From: Amanita rubescens
Taxonomy: Eukaryota; Basidiomycota; Agaricomycetes; Agaricales; Amanitaceae
Reading direction: 5' to 3'
Assembly (NCBI GenBank): GCA_015039365.1
Contig: WION01000162.1
Location: 53,033 to 117,032 of the forward strand
DNA length: 64,000 nucleotides
Part shown: positions 21,039 to 31,191 of the stretch, piece by piece
Position numbering within the stretch: position 1 is the stretch's first letter
Layout: each line of letters opens with the position of its first letter
Position numbers and translations under genes: made by a program
The notes under the pieces: model-generated
Told to the model about the DNA's origin: nothing
The model's database searches: none
What the model saw: the letters and a program-made list of their open reading frames with translations, nothing else

Positions 21039-24000
21039 TGTAACACCCGAAATGGCAATGTAATGTTCTGCAATGCGCGCGGGATAATACGAGGGTGCAA
21101 AAATCCTACAACAAGTAGATACATTGTAATTCATTGCAATACAACCTCATATTCCAAGCTGTTGCAATGCTATAGAGTGCTCAGGTAATTTTTTGGCTCC
21201 GCAATCCGTATTAGAAAGCATTGCAATGAAATTTTATTTATTACTATTCCATTTTCTAGTTACAACGCGTTATAAACGATTCATTACAAGTCCACAACAC
21301 AATGGCACGTCCTTCAAGAAAAAGCGAGTCAATATCGTCGTCATTTCGATGACCTCATCAAATGTTGCCAAGTCCGTGGCCTGTCGGGAGCGTTTGCGAT
21401 CGTGGTGTTCACCGGCGGCCGCTCGCTACTTTTCGCGCGCTCCATCAAACTTGACTATATGCGCGCTTTTAAGTGCTGATATTGACTCGGAGGACCTATG
21501 ACATACCAATTTTGAAGCATACACGGCCAGTGCTGTGGATCCTGGATGCGCTGCTGACGAGATAAGCTTGCAATGTTGAGCAGGGAAGTTACTTCGTGCG
21601 TACATTTTGACTGAACATGTCAATGAGACCCTTATTGATCCTTTGGCGAGTCCTGATGATCGATTTAGGCGATAGGCGGTCGTTGTGGCGATGGGGAGAA
21701 TTGAACTAGATGATGAAGGGAGGGAAGTGGGGGAGGAAAACAAAGGGCAGCTCGCGCGACGGTGACCTCAAGTAGTGTCAGTCTGTTTGTTGCTGTTTGC
21801 ACACTTACCGTTGAAAGTCCAACCGAATGTTCTGCCACAGGAGAAGTCTCGAGCCGGAGCATTAAAGCAGACGAGGTGCAAGTATTAAGGTGAGTAACTT
21901 TGTAACAGATCTAACAGATCACTGGCATATCTTAACAACTTAGGGATTCGCAGCCTGCCGCTAACTATAACCAGGCCAAACATTTACGCCATTATATAAA
22001 AAGACACAGGTATAATTTACTTTCTCGATGATTCAAACAGCCGAAGCTCAAGCGTTCTTGCAGCATTGCGTCGTTGCCGAGGGGACCCGGTGTCAACCTC
22101 AACGAGGTCTTGCAGCCTTCTAAGTTGGACGATGAAACGGAGTTGCGTCGCTTGCTGGCAACAACGCTAGATTATCCAACCCTTACGTCGGCCTCGTCGA
22201 CGTCTTTGAAGCGCCTTGTGATATAAGGACAACTCGCGCTCGCGTCGTCAAAGATGATCAAGACCTCAACGCGAAATACATTATGCCTGTTCCTGAAGAT
22301 AAGAGAAGGAAGGAAGGTGAGTCGTCTGTGGTCTCTGACTTGGACGAGTTCAAGAGGAATTGGAGCATTTTCTCAGAGGGATCGTTATCGCAACTGAAGG
22401 ATTGGAACAATGTTATCGCGGCCGGTGGATCTGTTTTGGCTTGCTTAGCTCTGCTTTCGGATGCGGATAAGGCTTCGAAGAGGGCAATCAGGAAATATTA
22501 TCATTCAGCTGCCTACCCGACTTCAGATGTAGACCTTTTTTTGTGGGGCTTGACGCCCAAACAGGTTAGTAATTCATATCCTTGCTTGTGGGCTGCTGAG
22601 ATCGACGTGTTGGATATACATAGGCAGAGAAGAAGATAGTTACTATCTACGAGGCAGTTCGTGATTCTGTTGTTACGTGTGTTCGAACAAAGAATGCAAT
22701 ATCAATCCACTGTAAGTTGTCTTCCTTGCCATTCGCTTCAGGTAACTGATAACGTGTCGTAACCCAATAACCCTACTGCTCTGTACAAATCGTTCTCCGC
22801 CTCTATCATTCCCCAGCTGAAATCCTCGCGGGTTTCGACATCGACGCTCACGATGGTACACGTGTACGGGCAAACCCGAGAGCTATCGTCGCCATGATGC
22901 GTCAATGCAATACCACGGACGTTACCCGTAGATCTTCGTCCTACGAAGTCCGATTGTCAAAGTATGCTAGGCGTGGTTACAAAGTCTACGTCCCGAGCCT
23001 CGCCAGAGCTGATATCGACCCTACTGTGAGTGTTGTCTCTTATCCTTTGGGACATTTTGAGTTGACGGTTTGAAGATATTTGAACATTTGATTATAAGGG
23101 TAGAAGGATTGGCAAGGCTCTTGGTGCTTGAGAGATTGGCTACATTTGATGAACGCCAGTCGCCCGAGAATGGAGCGCTCAAGTTTACATTGGACCAACT
23201 GAGCGTCTTTTTGCCGCGATCGCTGTTTATGACAGGTCCACTGTCGTCAACATGATCAAAGAAGGCGTGGATGTCAACCGCCGCGATCATGTTGGACGAG
23301 TTGGGGGTGGAAAACTAGTTCGCTGCGTACAGATGAATATATGGAGGTCCGCGACGAGGCCGCTGGACCTCGGACAACACCCTCACCACTTCATTTTGCC
23401 ATCTTTTGCAACACAACAGAGATCGCTTGCGATGTTGTGGATGCTGGTGCTAGGATGACGGCTCGCCTCGTCGACAGACGGACCTCGTTGCATCTCGCAA
23501 TTCAGCACTATCAAGTGATGATTGTCCGTAAATTATTGGAAAGGAGTGCACAGAATCAAGAAGCAGCGAACGTGGGGAAACCTGATGATGAGAAGGACAA
23601 GAACGAGCGAGAACGTCCCTCATCCGAGGACAAGGACGATATGGATGAAGATGACAATGACTCGGACAACGATGAAGATGACAAGAAATAGCCTCCTTCA
23701 AAAGCAAAAGAAGAAGAACAGCGAGAAGCACCCACTGGTGATGAAATCCCAGACGATAACACCATCAAACCTGATGTATTTGATCTCAACGCCGCTGATT
23801 GGGATTTCGGCTTGACCCCCCTGGCATACGCTGTTATCTTCGCCTCGGTTTCTGTCCTCGAGGATCTTATTGCTGCTGGTGTTAACGTCAAGGCGTTGAC
23901 TCAGAATAATACTTTGGCCGTTCATCCATTGGCGTTGACAATGCTCAGGCCAGACGAAGACGAAGCTTGTGTGATTGCAGAAAGATTGACCCTGGGTGGC

Positions 24001-24557
24001 GCAACTTCTCCTGCGGATGCTCAATTCCGCACGATCTTTTACCGTGTCATTGCTGCGAAGAAAGCTAAACTTGCTTCAACTATCATGAGGTACGATCATC
24101 AGGCGGGGCGGCAAGGACGCCCAGATGCCGAACTATGAGCGTACGGCTTTATTTACTTCTCCATTGACCACGGAATCTGACGATTACAGTTGCTAACGCT
24201 TCACCTACTACGCACCGCAAAAGCATTGCAATCATCATCGTGATGTCCAATAAGGCAACAAAGCAGACAACACCGACAGTTGTGTCCACCAGCCGTACAA
24301 ATTCTCAGCCCACGCAGCGCCTCTTTCCGTTCTTGCTGTTCTGTTGATCACCCTTCCTTAATATCAAAGCCCTGATTGCTGTCAAGTATTGTATCCAATG
24401 GGTGGTACAGTGTATACTATAGAATTGCCATATGTGATACCTTTACAATAAGTTACAAGCGACGTTGGAATGTATTGTAATATTTCGAATTCCTACATTA
24501 CGCATCTTGACGCGGCGAGAATGCGCAATCCAATCCATTGCAATTGGGGTCGTGACA
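21039..24557. mobile_element. Possible 3.5-kb DNA element with inverted ends around an ankyrin gene
   Basis: The left end TGTAACACCCGAAATGGCAA and the right end, read inward on the minus strand, TGTCACGACCCCAATTGCAA, are imperfect inverted repeats that continue with GCAATG...TGCGC blocks. Both flanks are rich in subterminal CATTGCAAT, CATTGTAAT and TTACAA motifs on the two strands. I find no clear target duplication and no transposase, so the superfamily is undetermined. The cargo is the ankyrin pseudogene at 22046-24138. Confidence 0.4.
22046..24138 (+). pseudogene. Decayed ankyrin-repeat protein of an Agaricomycete family
   Basis: Recognisable blocks in order: VLQPSKLDDETELRRLLAT near 22110; LDEFKRNWSIFSEGSLSQL and SKRAIRKYYHSAAYPTSDVD near 22340-22530, then an intron and IVTIYEAVRDSV; SPAEILAGFDIDAHDG and RAIVAMMRQCNTTDVTRR near 22815-22940; RVEGLARLLVLERLA near 23100; the ankyrin pieces STVVNMIKEGVDVNRRDHVGR, TPLHFAIFCNTTEIACDVVD and RTSLHLAIQHYQVMIVRKLL; an acidic DDDMDEDDND linker; and WDFGLTPLAYAVIFASVSVL. 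Breaks: several frame changes, a large in-frame loss between LERLA and the first ankyrin unit, and a TAG at 23689-23691. The family is an uncharacterised Agaricomycete one known to me from proteomes. It ends early at 24138. Confidence 0.7.
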
Positions 24558-25045
24558 TTGTAACACTCTGTAACATGCTAAAAGATTTCGGCGGTTTTGT
24601 TGATGTGTATGTTCTTTTTCACATGTTAACTGTTTATCACATGTTACTCATATTCACATGCTTTTACTTACCTTTTATGTATAATTAACTTGTAGTATAA
24701 AAGACTGCTGAATATACCACTATCAGTCTAGTTTTAACAGTGAAACTGTCCTTTTATCGCTTAAGATCCCTTGAGGACTTAATTGATAAAACCCTCATAC
24801 ACTTAAACATTCTTAAGTGCTGGAACTCCGTTGAGGAACCTATGGTACCAGCTGAGCTTGACTTAGCTGTGAACAAACAAACATAACAGAGTCTTGTTAC
24901 CAAAACTCGTTCAAGTGGGCACCAGCCACTGTCATTACAGGACAGCCAGGAATTGGTAAGTCTTGATGTCCCTTTATATTACCCAGTAACTTATATGCAC
25001 AGGGAAAAGTGTGTGGATCTACTATGCTTTATGTCAGCTTCTCGC

Positions 25046-25442
25046 TGTAACGAGCCAATTCCGGCTACGTTGGAACCGATCTCCAAAACCTTCCAAAGCT
25101 ACCCGAAGCACTCTGAGCCTATACCCGACCCCGGAGGATGATTGTTTGTGTTTGGACACATGCACAGGCCTCGGACTCGGTGCAGGAATTGTCACATGGT
25201 CACCTCGTGCCTCCGTAGTATATATACCATTGTGTACGTAGTTGTAGTTAGCGAATTACCACCCCATTACTGCTCCGAGTTTGATTCCTTCGGTTCCCTT
25301 TGTTCCTCGGTGCTTCGGACACCTTCCACTCGTTCACCTTTGCCTTCGGCACTCTCTCTGCCTCCGAGGCACCCCCAGGACTGACCTCCAAAGCCCCTTT
25401 GGCCGAACGCACTTCCGCATCGGCCTTCTTCTGATCGTTTCA
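25046..25442 (+). mobile_element. Solo LTR (397 bp) inside the P-loop gene
   Basis: It runs from TGTAACGAGCCAATTCCGG to CTTCTGATCGTTTCA with the 4-bp duplication TCGC (25042-25045 and 25443-25446). It contains TATATATACCATTGTG, a likely LTR promoter, and the palindromic CCGGAGGATGATTG region. Removing the LTR and one duplication restores the reading LLAKKKPVIWY of the host gene, which confirms the bounds. Confidence 0.93.
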
Positions 25443-26067
25443 TCGCCAAAAAGAAGCCAGTCATTTGGTATCTCAACAAGACACATTATCTGTTTGTAGA
25501 AGGTGTCTATAAAGTTCTTGGCAAATTTCAGGTATTTCAAGCCATTGTCTGGACTTTGGTAGATTCAGATTATTCCAGGGACAGAGTTCTGGAGGATTTC
25601 TCACACACAATATGTGCCACTTCATAATATATTGCACCTCTCCAAGTCAAGAACAGTGGTCTCATTTGCACAGGACCATTGAAGAGGAAATTTTTATCAT
25701 GAACCCATGGAAGAGCAAGGAAATCCTCCAAGTGTGAGTTGTATTCTTTACCATGTATAACATCTGTGCTCAAGGCTGAATGACATCCAGTGTTGATATG
25801 TTACCACCTGAGATCAAAGTTGACCGTGGGTGTGCCATTAGTGTTTTAAAGTCCGGTTAAAGGACCGGCAAAAAACCGGTAACCGGACCGGACCGGTATC
25901 GGTTGCAACCGAACCGCGGTTGCCGGTTTTGCCACCTACAGCCTCAAAACGGTTTCGGTCCGAGGATTTGGGCCAGATGTCAAAGACCGGTTGCAAAACC
26001 AGTTGCAACCGGTCTTTTTTGGCAACCGTTTGGAGGGTTAGAGGGGTGGATTGGCCAGTGGGTAGTT

Positions 26068-26117
26068 GGATGACGCTACTAAAATTAGAAGTTGCACTAA
26101 TTTTAGCAACGTCATCC
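26068..26117. repeat. Imperfect palindrome with two inverted arm pairs
   Basis: GGATGACG (26068-26075) pairs with CGTCATCC (26110-26117), and CTAAAATTAG (26079-26088) pairs with CTAATTTTAG (26097-26106). Related GTCATCC and CTAATTTTAGCAA blocks recur at 36398-36450. This may be the end of a small separate inverted-repeat element. Confidence 0.7.
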
Positions 26118-26250
26118 AGGCTCCCATTTGTGCATCCACCTATGCAACCCCTTGTATTAATGTAATGACTGTCAGATCTCAAAAATTAACATATCTATTG
26201 CCTACAACATAGCCTCAAACCCCTTAGAATAAGCTTAGTGCACTTATATA
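26097..26250. repeat. Direct repeat flanking the Helentron, left copy
   Basis: About 150 bp (CTAATTTTAGCAA, GTGCATCCACCTATGCA, CCCCTTGTATT, ACTGTCAGATCT, ACAACATAGCCT) recurs at 36398-36570 in the same order and orientation, at roughly 80% by eye. The copies lie on opposite sides of the Helentron but are diverged, so they are older than a target duplication. Confidence 0.7.
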
Positions 26251-26266
26251 ACACTTGGTGCTGTGG

Positions 26267-26283
26267 GCCACCGCTTGCGTGGC
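26267..26283 (-). terminator. Helentron 3' hairpin
   Basis: GCCAC (26267-26271), a 7-nt loop, GTGGC (26279-26283). It lies 25 bases beyond the stop of the helicase frame, in the position where Helentrons carry the hairpin thought to end rolling-circle transfer. The same hairpin, with different loops, is found at 14321-14338 and 14869-14881. Confidence 0.75.
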
Positions 26284-26307
26284 ATATCCGAGGCCATAAG
26301 TTAGTAT

Positions 26308-29300
26308 TTAATATTTGATAGAATATATAGCAGCAGAGGCAAATCTTTGTTTGCAGACACTTAAGTCAATGATGTTACTAGCTATTGTACCTTCATAAAT
26401 TACATCATTTTTTGTGGCTATGCCATCGTGAAACCATATTAGACCAGATTTGTCTATGATTCGTGAAGTAAAGTGGTAGTTACCAAAATAAATAACACCA
26501 CTTAATATATAAGTGATAATTTGTCCATTTATATTCACAGTAAAAGCTGAATCAATGAAAGGTTTTTGTCCAGCAAAATGGAAAGCTAAGATTGGGATGT
26601 TTTGACAGACTCTTTTTATTGTTTGCATATTGCCATGGCACAAATCACATCTATAATGATAAAACTCTGTAATGTTCAAGTTGTTGATCCAATTACCTAT
26701 AGAATGTATTATAGTTCTCCCTGAAGTTAAGAAACAGCTTGTATCTTGGATATCAGTATTTCTGGTAGAATGAGGGCATGTAACAATTGAGCCAAATGTA
26801 ACAGAGTTTGTTTCTAGTATATAAGATAAGATGTCTTCTATTGCAGTAAAGCCACCCCATGGAAACTTTTCATTAGAAACTTTTTGTAGTCGATGGCGGA
26901 GTCTGTCTCTTGTTGATGATAGAGTTTTAATGTTTAGGTCAACTTTTTCAAAGTCAAGACAAAGTTTCTTTAAGTGGATATTATTTAATTGTCTGAGCCA
27001 ATCATTCCATACTGGTTTATTAAACAACCATAGGGAATGAATTATGCATAATATTGAATCATATGCACAGCTGTTTTGATCCCATGCTAGGCCAATTGGA
27101 GTTAGATAACTTATTGAGGTAGTATTTGATGTTGTATCTATCATCATTTCATTTTCCAACTTTCTTCTTTTTTTTCTTTGGATCAGAGACTTATTATCAT
27201 CTTCTCTATTCCGTTTCTGTGAATTTGAGCATATATTTTGGTCATTACTAGTCTCTTTTTTCTTTATGTTACTATGTGTTAAAATATTCCATTTAATATT
27301 AGTATCTATTGGTTCAAGCATAGGATCTGATTCACTCCATTTAATTGAGTCATGCATAGTAGGAGGAACATAGTCCATACCTTTATGTAATCTATATGAA
27401 TATATAAGATCATTTCTTCTATCTCCAAGAATTGTATTTGGTAATTTGCTTTCATAATGCAGCCCAGTTATTTCATCTAGCAACTCAAGGTCTCTGAATT
27501 CTTGGCGCAATGCACCTGAGGCACATCCTGTTATTTTTTTAGCATCAAAACCTTGCAGGATTATGGTGCCATTTGCAGTTGAACTTCGTGATAATGCAGT
27601 ATAATATGCTTGATGTGATCTGCAGTTGTTGAGATCAACAGGATTATATGGTCGAGTTTTTCCTTGTGATGCAAAGTCAGTCATAGCAAAGTTTGGAAGT
27701 ACTTCAACTTGTGTTCTTGATATGGTTATTGCAGTATCATCAGGTAGAGAGCATGTGATGGTATTTGTTGTACAGGTTAATGGAACAACATTTTGCTTCA
27801 ACCCATCAATTGTTATATTTGTTGGAGGATTTTTTAGTTCTACAAATAAAGTGTCAAGTATTAGTTGACCAGTATTTCCATGTTTTGATTGCCAACCAAC
27901 AACAGTAGCTTCTTGGCCATTTGTTATACATAATTCTGTAGCTGTGTTACATTTTATTATTACAGGTAGTCCAATACATAATGATAATTTTCCTGGTACA
28001 GGTTTGCTTCCAGATGAATGAGGTAAGTCCCATAGTATTTTTTGCAAAGTAGGGTTTAATGATGAGATCATTCTATGTTTATACTTTTTTCTTTTATCAA
28101 TTTTGTCATCATCAGCATCTTTTTTTGAATCTTCTGAATAAAAATGAGTTAGTTCTTGGTTTGTTTCTTCAGCAAATCTTAAGCAGCCAATTCTATTTAT
28201 CTCATCTTTTTGTGCATTTTTGGCAGTGATGATGGAGATATTCCTAAAATTTTCATCACATATGGATGCTTTGTTACCATGAAGCGATGTTATGTGTGAT
28301 CTTAAGAATTGGATGTCTTCCACTGAACAATCTTTGTATCTCATATTGTTTAAGCATCTTCGGAATTTATCATCTTCAGTGCTATTTTTATGTTGTCTCA
28401 TATTTTTTCTCAAAATAATGACAGTTGTTACCTGATGCCATAATGAACGGCCCATAGCTTCTTTTTGAGATTTTAAACTTGTGGCATGTCTACCAATTGT
28501 TCTACTATATAATGATACATTCTCACCACCTAAGGGAGGAGGTAGCTGAGCAAAGTCACCAGCAAAGATAATGTTTATGCCACCAAATGGCATATCTGGT
28601 CTGTTGAAAATTCTGCACAATTGGGCACTAATTTTATATAAATCTAATGCAGATAGCATTGAAACTTCATCCAAAAATATATAATCAACTCCTTGTAGCT
28701 GTGTCCGTATTTCAGCAAGTTTTTTTGCTGACAAATTTCCATTTTTTTCATTTATACCTAATACTGAATGATAAGTGGATCCTCCCAAAAGTGCAGCAGC
28801 AGAGCCAGTTGGTGCAACAACTATAAATCTAAAAGATTCATTCCGCATAATAAAGTAATGTGATATTGCTTCAATAACACGAGATTTTCCAGTTCCTCCT
28901 ATTCCACCTATGTACATTTTCAATTGGTTTGAATGTGGCATGACAACATGATGTGTTACTATGTCAAATGCTCTTTTCTGTTCAGTGTTCAACAGGAATT
29001 TCTGAGCTATATTCTTAATTGACATTTCATGTTGTGTGTTGTAGTATTTTTTTTCTAAATAAGATTTATCAATGATTTTTACATCCACATCATTGTATGT
29101 TTTGTATGTATTTGGTAAAGTATTATCTGTATTTGTATTTAGTTCTTTTCTAGTGTCTAAAACATTTTGTTTCAAGGATTGAATTTTTGCTTTCCATTCA
29201 GAAGCAGGAAGCACATAGTCAGGGAGATATGGCTTGTTTATCTTTGGATCTAAGTCTGACTTGTTTGACTTAACTGTCTTTGACCAACCAGTATTATGTA

Positions 29301-29667
29301 ATATGTTTCTCATTTCTTCTGCTTCTGTTTGTCGCCTATATTCAGACCTTCCTATAGGCTTAATGGTCATATTGTCATAATTGTCCATATTATTAAGATC
29401 ATCAGATTTTGTGAATAAGTCAGGATCAAAGTTATCTTTTTCATTTCCTATTTCAATATTATATGGAAAGGAAGTATTATCTCCACCATTTCTCATTTGT
29501 GCATTATAATCATCACGTGCATCTAGGCATTCATACTTAATGTTGAAGTTATTCATTAGTTCAAGTTGTCGATTTGTGAATTTATGTTTCAAAAATGTTT
29601 CATCCCATGTATTCTTCTCTATTTTCAGATCTAGTGGTTTTCGCCAAGGTTTAAATAGAACAAGCAT
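26308..29667 (-). pseudogene. Helentron RepHel, helicase part with C-terminal USP-like peptidase
   Basis: The third block of RepHel, 1119 codons. Pif1-type SF1 helicase motifs: Walker A GIGGTGKSRV near residue 258, the GSAAALLGGSTYHS segment, Walker B FLDEVSMLS, GDFAQLPPP, and the C-terminal motif SQGKTRPYNPVDL...YYTALSRS. After a basic linker (NRED...QRKKRRKLE) follows a ~260-residue domain that looks like a ubiquitin-specific protease: a Cys box LAWDQNSCAYDSILCIIHSL, paired CPH/CDLC zinc-type cysteines, and a His box GNYHFTSRIID..GLIWFHDG. The helicase would unwind DNA for rolling-circle transposition; a role for the peptidase is unknown. Upstream it is separated from the Rep part by one in-frame TGA (29704-29706), probably a CGA-to-TGA change, because SDQGDREYYCL continues in the same frame. 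Confidence 0.88.
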
Positions 29668-29703
29668 AGTTAAACAATAGTATTCTCTATCACCTTGATC
29701 ACT

Positions 29704-31191
29704 TCAAGGAAGATTACCAATGAAATCAGCCACTATATTAGGGTTAGCTTGTTTTATAATAGTACCATGAGAATTATATAGTGGATGAGATTTCAAAAAT
29801 CTGAACATTGATTTTGGCATGGGAACTTGAACATCTGGATTTTCACCATCATCTATATTTTCTTCTTGGCTTTCTTCATCTGAACTATATGCATCTTCAT
29901 ATTCATTTATTGTTTCTGTGTCTTGAATAATGGAGATATTATTTTCTTTTTGGTGTACATTTTTAGAGGGTAAGTGTTTCCTTTTGCAACATCTTATCCA
30001 ATCATATAAGCATAAGGTTTCTATTTCTGTAGGTCTATATATATAATCATCAGTTGGTGATACACCCACTATATTTTTGTTATGTTTTAAAAGAGTTACT
30101 TTGGCTGGTTTTCTATCATTATTGTCAGGATACCAAGCATGATAAACTTCATTGACATAAGTTTTCCAAAAGAAAGTGACAAAAGAATGACTAGTATAAT
30201 GGTCAGGATGTCCAAGAAGATACATACATATCATGGGAGCACCCATTTCCTGTTTAGTGGAAAGTAAGTTAACCATCTTACTCATCAATCTTCTTGCTTT
30301 CTCTTTTTCAGATGTATTGGAATTCAAAATGTCTTGGTTCTTTTCAAATATACTTTTTATTGCATCAAACACTACATGGGTCTTCAATCCACTTTTAGTT
30401 ATATAATCAGAAATATAAAGAACCACAGCTTTTAGTGCAGTGCCAGACCACATGCATGTTACATCTGTATTGCAGCGGAAGATATATGTAAGGATTGGTG
30501 TTATAGAATTTATCCATTGTTCCTTCTTTTTTATATTGATGGAGCCTGTTTCAGGATCAATATGAGTGTTTTCAAAAGTAGGTCTAGGAAAACGTGCTCT
30601 ACATTTTCCATATTTATTATCTCTACAGCCAACATATGTTAGATTATGTTTCCTTGAACCATCTTTATTTGTACCTCTTTCACAATTATGAATATTGGAT
30701 TTGCTAATAAGATCATCAACAGTTTGTTCAAATTGTGACCACCATTCTTCCAAATTCAAACACTGAGTACAATTGTTATTAGATATATGTTTTTTTGGGC
30801 ATTTATCAGGAGGTGGAGCTGGCATCAATTCAGTAGGATCATTATAATCAAAACTTTCAGCATATTTTTGTATATTTTCTAGTACTTGTTGTTGTGTGCC
30901 TGTCAAATATTCTCCTACTTGGCAGCTTTCTATCCATGTGATAATTTTCTTCTGGAATTCTGAATCAGGATCAAGAATCTTATTTCTCATTTCCTGAGGT
31001 GTTAGATTTCCTTTCAGCCATAGCAAGATATGTAGATGTAAAGTCAGTCTTCCTTGCTGTTCAACAGTGCCATAATATGCTTTTATCTTTCCATATAATC
31101 CTCTGTGTTTAGCATTTACTCCTAACACACAATTTATAAAACATTTACAACAAAATGAAAAAAGCGAGCACCTGCTACAGGGTTTCGACAT
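29704..31191 (-). pseudogene. Helentron RepHel, Rep (HUH nuclease) part
   Basis: The second block. The HUH motif is RLTLHLHILLWL, preceded by AYYGTVEQQG; the Tyr motif is LYISDYITKSG, with two Tyr spaced by three residues, as expected for the two-tyrosine Rep of Helitrons. Conserved cysteine pairs (CPKK...C..CLN) sit between them. The catalytic residues are all present, so loss of function comes only from the breaks: the frame change from the preceding block near 31165 and the stop at its end. Family: Helitron_like_N and Rep, which nick and rejoin DNA ends. Confidence 0.88.
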
